DNA from: Vicia villosa
Lineage: Eukaryota; Streptophyta; Magnoliopsida; Fabales; Fabaceae
Reading direction: 5' to 3'
Length of the DNA stretch: 64,000 nt
NCBI RefSeq assembly: GCF_029867415.1
Contig: NW_026706255.1
Location: 62,001-126,000, forward strand
A program made the position numbers and the translations under genes. Positions 34,655 through 46,106 of the stretch are shown one piece after another. Each line of letters opens with the position of its first letter. The stretch's first letter is position 1. The notes under the pieces are model-generated. The model saw only the letters and a program-made list of their open reading frames with translations, ran no database searches and was not told the origin of the DNA.

Positions 34655-36529
34655 TGTCGTGCACTCAGTTTTTTACTACCTCTCGTGTGAGAGATACGAA
34701 CTGACTCTTCTTTTGTTTTTGAGTTTTGAAAATCAGAGAGTCGCCACCGACTTTTATTTTATCCAATTAAGGAAAGGTTTATAAAAGAAACATAAAAAGA
34801 CCTTTAAGAGATTTTAGGTAAGGGGGTAGGTTATACAAAGGGAAGGTGTTAGCACCCTTTGTATCCATGGTTATCCATGGGCTCTTAATTGCTTAGCTCA
34901 CTTGTTTTGAATCATTTGTCTTGCCTTGAAATGCTTGTATGTGGTTTTAAAATTCATTTTGTAAATTGACTTTATAATGATCCTTGTGCGGATGTATACA
35001 AAGTGTTTTACCTTTCGAAGGATGTTTTGAAAAAAGAACGTTAACTTCGTAATGATCCTTGTTTAGATATATACCAAGTATTGTCTTTTTTGAAAGTTTT
35101 ATTTTGAAAAACAATGATATATGAGACATTTGTTTGTTTTGATTTGAGCAAGCAATTAGGAGGTCTACCCTAAGTTTATAAGGTCTTTTCCTATTTCCTT
35201 TAGAAAATTCTTCTTTTACCGGATGTAAACAAAGGTTCGATTTTGCATTTGAAACAGTAGAATTTGATTTTTTTTTGAAAAAGAGTAACAGAGGGATTAC
35301 CCTAAGAGGTGCAAGTGTGATTGTGTTTTTTGATTCAGATATTTTTATCTTTGAAGTTAGTGATCTAACGCTTCGGTTTTTATCTTTGACATACACGCAG
35401 TTTTATATGTACTGGAACTAAAATGCGGGAATGTAAAATGCGGAAAGTAAATCTACGCTATTACATCGATTGTGCGGGAAATGTAAACTACGCTATTTAC
35501 ATGAATTTGACAATCTATACACTTATCTAGGAATTTAAATTGCAATAAAATAAAAGAAATATTTTTGGTTTTTTGGATGGTTGATTTTAATTAGAATTAA
35601 TGCATAATTAATTTGATTAAAATGCTATGCATTAGAAATAAAATTTAAACCTAAAAAATTAAGTCTAAAATATGTTCATATTGCTTGTTAATTAATTTTA
35701 AAATAAAAACTAATTTTTTTTGGATTTTTGAGGTTGTTTTGAAAATTATTAAGTTAAATTAACATATAATTATACAAATAATTATACAAATAATTAAAAC
35801 TTAAAGAGAAAAATATTCTAAATATGTACAAAATTAGTCTATAATATATAAACTAAATTTAATAAAAAGAACAAATTTTTTCTGATTTTTTGATTGGTTG
35901 AAATAATTAAAAAGCAAATATATAAATATATACTAATTAATTAAACAAAATATTTTAATTATTAAGAAAAATAAAATATTTTTGTATCCAAAATTAATAG
36001 ATTATTTTATAAACCTAAAAATATTTTTATTATATTTTTTTGATTTTTAAAACTATTTTAAATTAATTTTGTAAGTTATATTAAAAAAGCAATTAAAAAT
36101 ATTGAAGTAAAGATCCTGTGTGGTGAGGAGCTGAGGCTTCAGGGTGTGCATGCGTGTTTGTGAACCTTGGATGTATTTTTTGTGGAGATCAATGGATCAG
36201 ATTGGAGAGAGCATGGTAAACTTGTGTGGACTACATGCGTGTGATCCTTCATAATTTGTATAAGTCAAGCTGGGACCCACACGCACGCTTGGACCAATAA
36301 GAAGCGGAGAGAGGAGAGTTGAATGTTGACGAGCCAATCAGCTTGAAGCGCGTGGAGGTCAACTAGTCCAAGGGACTATTCATCATCGTCCCAAACCTTT
36401 GGCCACGGTTTTCCAAGGTTTTTGGCAACGATTTTGGTTTCAAATTTTTTCTCTTTTAAAACCTGCAAAAACATGAAAATAAATTAACAAGAACAACCCA
36501 GATCCACTAAATGGCATGCTGGGAGTTCA
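34655..36529 (-). mobile_element. Ogre-B 3' LTR, distal part
   Basis: Starts (plus strand) TGTCGTGCACTCAG and matches the Ogre-A LTR from 24926. It is interrupted by the copia element with duplication GTTCA. The part 35480-36110 is very AT-rich. No gene. Confidence 0.87.
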
Positions 36530-37115
36530 TGTTAGAACAAGATTTGTTCTGATCAATATTCTTAGTTTTGATGATAACAAGGATATGAATTTTGTGTGAG
36601 ATAATGTGGTACTCTAATACATTGCAATTTCCCTTTCAGGAAATATATAAAGAGTATGCACAAATCAGCGCTCAGAAGCTTTGTCTCAGAAGGTTCAACA
36701 TGCAACATCAGAACATGATCTGGCAAGACATCAGAAGATGGTCAAGGCAGAATCAGAACATGGGTCTATGGAAGCATCAGAAGAACTTGAGATCAGAAGC
36801 AGAAGCACTGAAGTTCTCATGGTATCACGCTCAGAAGCACTTCAAGGTCAGAAGACAAGAAGATGCTATGCAACAAGCTGTTTGACTCTGATGATATTCA
36901 AACGTTGTATACACAAACATCAGATCAGAAGAAAGTACAGGTGGCAGGCTACGCTGACTGACAAAAGGAACGTTGGAAGCTATTAAAGGCAACGTCAGTA
37001 GACACAGCGTGAACAAGGCTCGAGGTAGTTGACAAAAGCGTGAAACATTAAATGCAATGCTGTACGGAATACGCAAAGCATTAAATGCTCCCAACGGTCA
37101 TCTTCTCAAAGTGCC

Positions 37116-37123
37116 TATAAATA
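37116..37123 (+). promoter_or_regulatory. TATA box in copia 5' LTR
   Basis: TATAAATA, kept at the same place in all three LTR copies of the family here (also 45470-45477 and 17437-17444). Confidence 0.65.
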
Positions 37124-37366
37124 TGAAGTTCTGATGAGAAGCAAGGTTAACCAATTTCTTGACGATTCGCTAACAATAAACTTGCTGAAACGCTGTTCAA
37201 ACTCAAAGCTCAGAAACTTCATCTTCATCAAAGCTCACTACATTGCTGTTGTAATATATTAGTGAGATTAAGCTTAAACGTTAAGAGAAATATCACTGTT
37301 GTGATTATAGCTTTTCAGAAGCATTTGTAATACTCTTAGAATTGATTACATTAATTTGTAAGTAAC

Positions 37367-37555
37367 TAGAGTGATCAAGTGTTGATCAGGATACTCTAGG
37401 AAGTCTTAGCTTGTGTCTAAGCAGTTGTAATTAGAGTGATCACGTGGTGGTCAGGATACTCTAAGAAAGTCTTAGCTTGTGTCTAAGCATTTGTTCCTAG
37501 AGTGATCAGGTTGTGATCAGGATACTCTAGAAGACTTAGTCGTGGGCTAAGTGGA
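37367..37555 (+). repeat. ~65-bp triple repeat in copia 5' LTR
   Basis: Three units, each with inverted 'agagtgatca' and 'gatcaggatactct' halves and a 'cttagcttgtgtctaagca' hairpin. The 3' LTR has the same three (45721-45909); the solo LTR has two. Confidence 0.88.
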
Positions 37556-37749
37556 AAACCATTGTAATCTGTTGCGATTAGTGGATTAAATCCTCAGGTG
37601 AGGTAAATCACTCCGTGGGGGTGGACTGGAGTAGTTTAGTTAACAACGAACCAGGATAAAAATAACTGTGCAATTTGTTTTTATCGTTCAAGTTTTTAAG
37701 ACTACACTTATTCAAACCCCCATTTCTAAGTGTTTTTCTATCCTTCAAT

Positions 37750-37761
37750 TGGCATCAAAGC
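37750..37761 (+). other. Primer binding site of the copia element
   Basis: TGGCATCAAAGC, two bases after the LTR end, resembles the initiator tRNA-Met complement TGGTATCAGAGC with two mismatches. Confidence 0.75.
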
Positions 37762-37833
37762 GCCGGTTCTAAGGTGCAAGCACTTAACCGTGTTTAGAAA
37801 AGATTCAGGAAGAGAAAAATGCTTCAGTAAAAG

Positions 37834-39699
37834 ATGGCTGGTGAAGTTCAAACAAATCCAACTGCATCTACATCTGGCTCTGCTGAACAATACAACGGTA
37901 ACAATGGTTATACTAGACCACCAGTATTTGATGGTGAAAACTTTGAATACTGGAAAGATAAACTGGAAAGTTACTTTCTTGGTCTAGATGGTGAACTATG
38001 GGATCTTCTGATGGATGGTTACAAACATCCAGTGAAAGCCAGTGGCGTAAGGCTTACAAGGCAAGAAATGGATGATGATCAAAAGAAGCTTTTCAAGAAT
38101 CATCATAAATGTAGGACTGTTTTGCTGAATGCTATCTCTCATGCTGAGTATGAGAAGATATCTAACAGGGAAACTGCCCATGATATATATGAGTCATTGA
38201 AAATGACCCATGAGGGAAATGCTCAAGTCAAGGAGACTAAAGCTCTTGCTCTAATCCAGAAATATGAAGCCTTCAAGATGGAGGATGATGAAGATATTGA
38301 GAAGATGTTCTCAAGATTTCAAACTCTAACTGCTGGATTGAGAGTTCTGGACAAAGGCTACACCAAGGCTGATCATGTAAAGAAGATTATCAGAAGCTTA
38401 TCCAGAAGATGGGGTCCAATGGTGACTGCATTCAAGATTGCCAAGAATCTGAATGAAGTTTCTTTGGAAGAGCTTATCAGTGCCTTGAGAAGCCATGAAA
38501 TAGAGCTGGACGCAAACGAGCCTCAGAAGAAAGGTAAGTCTATTGCATTAAAATCTAATGTTAAAAAATGCACTAACGCTTTTCAGGCTAGAGAAGAAGA
38601 TCCTGAAGAATCAGAATCTGAAGAAGAAGATTAACTGTCCATGATCTCCAGAAGGGTAAACCAACTCTGGAAGAGCAAGCAAAGGAAGTTCAGAGGCTTC
38701 AGAAGCTCAAAGAGATTTGAACGAGGAGAATCTTCTGGTGACAGAAGATCTGATAAGAAGAAGGCTGTCTGCTATGAGTGCAATGAGCCTGGACATTACA
38801 AGAACGAGTGTCCAAAACTTCAGAAGGAGAATCCCAAGAAGAATTTTCATAAGAAGAAAGGTCTTATGGCAACATGGGATGATTCTGAATCAGAATCAGA
38901 ATCAGACTCTGAAGGAGAGCAGGCCAACTTCGCGTTGATGGCTACAGAAGATGATGGATCAGAATCTACATCAGAATCAGATTCTGAAGAGGTATTTTCT
39001 GAACTATCTAAAGAAGAGTTAGTTTCCAGTTTAACAGAACTTCTAGAACTCAAGGCTCATCTTAGTATCAAATACAAAAAGCTGAAGAAGCAGTTTGAAT
39101 TTGAAACTAAGAAGATGGAAGTGGAAAATTCTGAACTGAAGGAAAAAGTTTTAAATCTATCCAAAGATAGTGGATCTCCTTCTAAAACAGAAAAATCCAT
39201 TCCTAGCATGAATCATATTCTGAAAGAATATGACTCGAGCTTCAGAAAGTTCTTATCTAGAAGTATTGGCAGAAGTCATCTTGCTTCTATGATATATGGT
39301 GTTTCTGGAAACAGAAGGTTTGGTTTTGGCTATGAGGGTGATACCTCACATAAATTTGAACCTATTGATGATCTGAAGATCACATACAAGCCATTGTATG
39401 ATCAGTTAAAATATGGCCATGCACATGATATTAGGCTCACTTCACATGCACAGAAGTTTAACACTGTTCACACCAAGAAGCTTGTGACACATCCTAAGAA
39501 ATATCATGCTGACAAACCTAAAGAATATCATGTTGTTCCTCCTGTTAAATATTTTGCTAAACCCAAGTTCAATCAGAACTTGAGGAGAACTAACAAGAAA
39601 GGACCCAAGAAATTGTGGGTACCTAAGGAGAAGATAATTTCTGTTGCAGATATCCTTGGCGGCAAAGAGGACAAAAAGCAAAATGTCATGGTACCTTGA
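37834..39699 (+). pseudogene. Copia gag (interrupted by one stop)
   Basis: Starts at ATG 37834 (MAGEVQTNP). The N-terminal part has the plant copia gag signature PPVFDGENFEYWKDKLESYF, then the conserved helical gag region (YEKISNRETAHDIYESLK, FSRFQTLTAGL). A stop at 38632-38634 splits the frame after an acidic EEDPEESESEEED run; the same frame continues at once with a basic region and a CCHC zinc knuckle CYECNEPGHYKNEC (about 38770-38811), a second acidic/serine run, and a long C-terminal segment rich in K, Y and H. It ends at 39699 overlapping the pol frame. Role: coat protein and RNA packaging; this copy would give only the first 266 residues. Confidence 0.92.
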
Positions 39700-42600
39700 C
39701 TCTGGGTGCTCGCGACACATGACGGGAGGAAGGTCTACATTCCAAGACCTGGTGCTTAAACCAGGTGGAAAAGTCAAGTTTGGAGGAGATCAGAAGGGCA
39801 AAATCATTGGCTCTAGAACCATAAGTCTTGGTAACTCTCCTTCCATAACTAATGTACTTCTTGTTGAAGGATTAACGCATAACTTATTGTCCATAAGTCA
39901 ATTAAGTGACAATGGTTATGACATAATCTTTAATCAAAAGTCTTGCAAGGCTGTAAGTCAGAAGGATGGCTCAATCCTATTTACAGGCAAGAGAAAGAAC
40001 AACATTTATAAGATTGATCTTTCTGATCTCGAGAAGCAGAAGGTAACTTGTCTTATGTCTGTTTCTGAGGAGCAATGGGTCTGGCACAGAAGATTAGGTC
40101 ATGCTAGTTTGAGAAAGATTTCTCAGATTAACAAACTAAATCTGGTCAGAGGACTCCCAAATCTGAAATACAAATCAGATGCTCTTTGTGAAGCATGTCA
40201 GAAGGGCAAGTTCTCCAGACCTGCATTCAAGTCTAAGAATGTTATTTCTTCCTCAAGGCCGTTAGAACTCTTGCACATTGATCTGTTTGGCCCAGTCAAA
40301 ACAGCATCTGTCAGAGGGAAGAAATATGGATTAGTCATCATTGATGATTATAGCCGCTGGACATGGGTAAAGTTCTTGAAACACAAGGATGAGTCTCATT
40401 CAGTGTTCTTTGAATTCTGCACTCAGATCCAATTTGAGAAGGAGTGCAAAATCATAAAGGTCAGAAGTGATCATGGTGGTGAATTTGAGAACAAATTCTT
40501 TGAGGAGTTCTTCAAAGAAAATGGTATTGCCCATGATTTCTCTTGTCCTAGAACTCCACAGCAAAATGGAGTTGTAGAGCGAAAGAATAGGACTCTACAA
40601 GAAATGGCCAGAACCATGATCAATGAAACCACTATGGCTAAGCATTTCTGGGCAGAAGCAATAAACACTGTGTGTTATATTCAGAATAGAATCTCTATAA
40701 GACCTATTCTAAATAAGACTCCTTATGAATTGTGGAAGAACAGAAAGCCCAACATTTCATATTTCCATCCTTTTGGATGTGTATGTTTTATTCTGAATAC
40801 TAAAGATCATCTTGGTAAGTTTGATTCTAAAGCACAAAAGTGTTTCCTTCTTGGATATTCTGAACGCTCTAAAGGCTACAGAGTATACAATACTGAAACA
40901 TTGATTGTAGAAGAATCAATCAATATCAGGTTTGATGATAAGCTTGGTCTTGAAAAACCAAAGCAGTTTGAGAATTTTGCAGATTTTGATATTGATATAT
41001 CAGAAGCAGTAGAACCAAGAAGCAAAGCTGCAGAAGCTGGCAGTCTCAGAAGTAATGGATCAGAAGATCAAGTTGCTGCATCTTTAGAGAATCTCAGGAT
41101 TTCTGAAGATCCAACAGTCAGAAGATCACCTAGACTTGCCTCAGCTCATTCAGAAGATGTGATCCTTGGGAAGAAAGATGATCCCATCAGAACAAGGGCA
41201 TTCCTTAAGAACAATGCAGAATGTCAATTAGGTCTTGTTTCTTTGATCGAGCCAACTTCTGTTGATCAAGCTCTAGAAGATCCAGACTGGATAATTTCCA
41301 TGCAAGAAGAGTTAAATCAGTTTACAAGGAATGATATTTGGGATCTTGTTCCAAGACCTAAAGGATTCAATATTATAGGAACAAAATGGGTTTTCAGAAA
41401 CAAGCTGAGTGAAAAAGGTGAAGTGGTAAGAAACAAAGCCAGACTGGTGGCTCAGGGTTACAGTCAGCAAGAAGGGATTGACTATACAGAAACCTTTGCA
41501 CCAGTGGCCAGGTTAGAATCTATTCGTCTATTAATTTCTTTTGCCACTCAACACAACATCACTCTTTATCAGATGGATGTTAAGAGTGCCTTCTTAAATG
41601 GTTACATAGATGAAGAAGTTTATGTCCATCAACCTTCTGGTTTTGAAGACTCCATGTCTCCAAATCATGTTTTTAAATTAAAGAAATCATTATACGGATT
41701 GAAACAAGCTCCTAGAGCTTGGTATGAACGTTTGAGTTCTTTCCTTCTGGAAAATGGTTTCACTTGAGGAAAAGTGGACACTACTCTCTTTTGTAAAACA
41801 TTTAAAAAGGATATTTTAATTTGTCAAATATATGTTGATGATATTATCTTTGGAACATCTAATGCTACACTTGGAAAGGAGTTTGCTGAGTCTATGCAGG
41901 CTGAATTTGAAATGAGCATGATGGGAGAACTCAAGTATTTCCTTGGGATTCAAATCAACCAAACTTCTGATGGAACCTATGTTCATCAAACGAAGTATGT
42001 GAAAGAACTTCTGAAGAAGTTTAATCTTTCAGAAAGCAAAGAAGCCAAAACTCCTATGCATCCAACATGTGTCCTAGGTAAGGATGAGGTAAGTAAGAAG
42101 GTAGATCAGAAGTTGTACAGAGGTATGATTGGATCTCTTCTATACCTAACTGCTTCTAGACCTGACATTCTATTTAGTGTTTGTTTGTGTGCTAGATTCC
42201 AATCAGATCCGAGAGAATCTCATTTAACTGCGGTTAAGAGAATTCTGAGGTATCTGAAAGGTACTACTAATGTTGGTTTAGTTTACAGAAGATCCAAAGA
42301 TTACAACTTAGTAGGATTCTGTGATGCTGACTATGCTGGAGATAGAATTGAAAGGAAGAGCACTTCTGGAAGTTGTCAATTTCTTGGAAGTCTTCTGATC
42401 ACATGGTACAGCAAGAAGCAAGCTACTATTGCCCTCTCAACAACAGAAGCAGAATATGTTGCTGCTGCTGGCTGTAGCACACAAATGCTCTGGATGAGAA
42501 GTCAGCTAGAAGATTATCAGATATATGAGAGTAACATTCCTATCTTCTGTGATAATACTTCTGCTATATGTTTATCTAAAAATCCTATCTTACATTCAAA

Positions 42601-42778
42601 AGCTAAACATATTGAGATTAAACATCATTTCATAAGGGACTATGTTCAGAAGGGTGTTATATCTTTAAACTTTGTGGATACAGACCATCAATGGGCTGAT
42701 ATCTTTACAAAACCCCTTGCTGAAGATAGGTTTAAGTTCATTCTGAAGAATATCAGTATGGATTTATGCCCAGAATGA
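39644..42778 (+). pseudogene. Copia pol: protease, integrase, RT, RNase H (interrupted)
   Basis: The frame is shifted by one base relative to gag near 39640-39690. Order: protease WYLDSGCSRHMTG (near 39690), integrase zinc finger (WHRRLGHASL ... CEACQKGKF) and core with DLFGP, RSDHGGEF and GVVERKNRT, then RT (WVFRNKLSEKGE, YTETFAPVARLES, catalytic YVDDIIFGTSN near 41835) and RNase H (CDADYAGD, KSTSG, TTEAEYVA), ending near 42778. A stop at 41765-41767 interrupts RT just before its catalytic part; the frame continues unchanged after it. Gene order integrase before RT is diagnostic of Ty1/copia. A young but dead copy. Confidence 0.95.
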
Positions 42779-43164
42779 GAAGATGAGAAGATCTTATGTA
42801 TGAGTATCTTCTGAAATGAGATTGGATTAGTCTTTTATAAGAAGTTCTGATTGTAATCAATTAGAAGTAGTGATTCTGTTATTACTAACGTTTCATTGTC
42901 TAAGTTGACTCAGAATCTCTTTAAAAGTAAAACAGCTGTAACTGGCTATCCAGATGGTAAACACGTGTTCACTATTTCTGGACAAGCGTGCGTGCAGTTG
43001 AGGGGACGCCTACTTAGGTAACTGTGCTAATCACTTCTTTTGTCATTATTATCTCTCCTCACGTCATGTACATTAAATGCCATTCATCAGTTCAGTTTCT
43101 TTTTATACTCTTCAAACGTTTCTTTTCCCTCTTATATTTCTCTCTCTTGCATTCAGTTTCTTTT

Positions 43165-43312
<148 letters not shown>

Positions 43313-43970
43313 ACTTTTCTATGAATATCTTTTGCATAAACCCTAGTTCATTCGATCTAGCGTTCATCATGAATCTTTCGCCTAGTTCTCTTCATCAAAA
43401 CTTTAAACCAGTTGAAGAAACTAAGTCTCAAAAGTGGATGATCTATTTGAATAGAACGGATGGAAGGGTTAATCGGTTACAGGATGAGAAACATATCTCG
43501 GGATGGCATTCCAAGTTTTTCTCAAGTCAGATCTCTTCTTTGATGCTGTTATCAACATTTGTCCAAAGGAAGAAGACTTTCTTGAGATATTGGATGAAGT
43601 TAGGTTCCATAAGGACTTAACTTCTATGTTAAGGGAAAGCCCATCTGAGAATACGCTCTCTCCTGGTGAACTGTTCTCAGTTCCTCTTTTGTATTCATTT
43701 ACTTCTTTCTCTGGGAGCTGCTCAGGCATGCAGAGTTTCAAGATTTGATAACCAAGCAAGAGCAAGAACAACGCTGGGATTCATGATATGCTGGCTTAGA
43801 TTAGGACTAGGCTAGGGTTGTAGTCTTTGTGTCCTTGTAGTTTTCTTTGCTTGTTGCACTTGTGTATCAGCATACATCTTCTGTAACTCTGTTTGGTTAA
43901 TCAATGAAAACTCTTTCCATTTGTCCTATGCTTACATCTGAATCTTTTACATTCTTTTTGATGTTATGAC

Positions 43971-43985
43971 AAAAAGGGGGAGAAA
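43971..43985 (+). other. Internal polypurine-tract-like site of copia element
   Basis: AAAAAGGGGGAGAAA, about 900 bases upstream of the main polypurine tract and almost the same sequence. Sireviruses are known for multiple polypurine tracts. Confidence 0.65.
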
Positions 43986-44444
43986 TAGTGATAAATGATT
44001 TGATTTATATTAGCAGTTGTCGGGAAGAAAGCCCCCACATTACTAACAGAAGCTGCAAGCTTCATATGTTTCTAAGTTGTGTTGTTGCAGGAATTGAAGA
44101 TTCAAGATCAATAAGCAACAAGATGAATCAAGTTCTTGGATTCTTGAAGCAAGCTGAGTGCTATGAAGCTTCAGAATCAGAAGCAAGAAGGAAGAATGTT
44201 CAGATATTCTGATGATAGAATATGATCTGAAACATTATGTCTATTTGTTCTGATACATTTTATATGGCTTATATGGCTCTGATACATATTATGTGTTCTG
44301 AAACATATTTTATGTTCTGATTCATTCATGCTGACTTTTGTCGTTTAGTTTTGTTCTGTAACATTTCACGATGTAGAGATGCTCTGATGAAGCTCTGGTA
44401 CATTCAACAATGTTCTAATACAATCTAGCATGAAGTAATGTAAG

Positions 44445-44648
44445 AAGAAATTCAAGCTCTGAAGCTGTCCGCTGGAAGCAAGAGTCAGAAGCTGTGAATG
44501 TTCTGAAGATCAAAGAAATTCAAGTTCTGAAGCTGTCTGATGGAAGCAGGAATCAGAAGCTGTGAATGTTCTGAAGATCAAAGAAATTCAAGTTCTGAAG
44601 CTGTCCTATGGAAGCAGAAATCAGAAGTCATGAATGTTCTGTAGATCA
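44445..44648 (+). repeat. 68-bp tandem repeat, three copies
   Basis: Units at 44445, 44513 and 44581 starting AAGAAATTCAAG and containing CTGAAGCTGTC and 'gtgaatgttctg.agatca'. Confidence 0.9.
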
Positions 44649-44720
44649 AGCACTGTGAACGTCTCTACTGAAATACTCAGGGAAGTCTTTTATTATTAAA
44701 ATTCTTCTAGTATTAATTTC

Positions 44721-44770
44721 AGGGGGAGATTATTCATCTCAGGGGGAGATTGTTAATCTCAGGGGGAGAC
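44721..44770 (+). repeat. 20-bp purine-tract repeat, three copies
   Basis: AGGGGGAGAT/C units at 44721, 44741 and 44761, each preceded by 'tctc' or 'tttc'. They look like duplicated polypurine tracts. Confidence 0.88.
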
Positions 44771-44869
44771 ATATTCACATGCTTATGCTATAGCTGTGTA
44801 AATTGTCTTTAGCCGTCTGCTCTTTCTGATCGCAAATTCATATCATTTATATATGTTTTTGTCATCATC

Positions 44870-44883
44870 AAAAAGGGGGAGAT
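44870..44883 (+). other. Main polypurine tract of the copia element
   Basis: AAAAAGGGGGAGAT directly before the 3' LTR start TGTTAGAACAAG. Confidence 0.92.
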
Positions 44884-46101
44884 TGTTAGAACAAGATTTG
44901 TTCTGATCAATATTCTTAGTTTTGATGATAACAAGGATATGAATTTTGTGTGAGATAATGTGGTACTCTAATACATTGCAATTTCCCTTTCAGGAAATAT
45001 ATAAAGAGTATGCACAAATCAGCGCTTAGAAGCTTTGTCTCAGAAGGTTCAGCATGCAACATCAGAACATGATCTGGCAAGACATCAGAAGATGGTCAAG
45101 GCAGAATCAGAACATGGGTTTATGGAAGCATCAGAAGAACTTGAGATCAGAAGCAGAAGCACTGAAGTTCTCATGGTATCACGCTCAGAAGCACTTCAAG
45201 GTCAGAAGACAAGAAGATGCTATGCACCAAGTTGTTTGACTCTGATGATATTCAAATGTTGTATACACAAACATCAGATCAGAAGAAAGTACAGGTGGCA
45301 GGCTACGCTGACTGACAAAAGAAACGTTGGAAGCTATTAAAGGCAACGTCAGTAGACACAGCGTGAACAAGGCTCGAGGTAGTTGACAAAAGCGTGAAAC
45401 ATTAAATGCAATGCTGTACGGAATACGCAAAGCATTAAATGCTCCCAACGGTCATCTTCTCAAAGTGCCTATAAATATGAAGTTCTGATGAGAAGCAAGG
45501 TTAACCAATTTCTTGACGATTCGCTAACAATAAACTTGCTGAAACGCTGTTCAAACTCAAAGCTCAGAAACTTCATCTTCATCAAAGCTCACTACATTGC
45601 TGTTGTAATATATTGGTGAGATTAAGCTTAAACGTTAAGAGAAATATCACTGTTGTGATTATAGCTTTTCAGAAGCATTTGTAATACTCTTAGAATTGAT
45701 TATATTAATTTGTAAGTAACTAGAGTGATCAAGTGTTGATCAGGATACTCTAGGAAGTCTTAGCTTGTGTCTAAGCAGTTGTAATTAGAGTGATCACGTG
45801 GTGGTCAGGATACTCTAAGAAAGTCTTAGCTTGTGTCTAAGCATTTGTTCCTAGAGTGATCAGGTTGTGATCAGGATACTCTAGAAGACTTAGTCGTGGG
45901 CTAAGTGGAAAACCATTGTAATCTGTTGCGATTAGTGGATTAAATCCTCAGGTGAGGTAAATCACTCCGTGGGGGTGGACTGGAGTAGTTTAGTTAACAA
46001 CGAACCAGGATAAAAATAACTGTGCAATTTGTTTTTATCGTTCAAGTTTTTAAGACTACACTTATTCAAACCCCCCTTTCTAAGTGTTTTTCTATCCTTC
46101 A
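44884..46101 (+). mobile_element. Copia 3' LTR
   Basis: Same length as the 5' LTR (1218 bp) and about ten single-base differences by eye. Ends TATCCTTCA, then duplication GTTCA. Confidence 0.94.
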
Positions 46102-46106
46102 GTTCA

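Larger units (their letters stand above)
36530..37747 (+). mobile_element. Copia 5' LTR
   Basis: TGTTAGAACAAG ... TATCCTTCA. Contains three ~65-bp tandem units with 'tagagtgatca...gatcaggatactcta' starting at 37367, 37432 and 37498, and the TATA box at 37116. Confidence 0.94.

Noticed and set aside
36831..37094. 87-codon minus-strand frame also seen at 45185-45448
   Set aside because: It lies in the two copia LTRs and is antisense to the LTR; duplicated for that reason only.
38847..39053. Antisense Ser/Asp-rich frame in copia gag
   Set aside because: A shadow of the acidic GAA/TCA-rich gag segment on the other strand.
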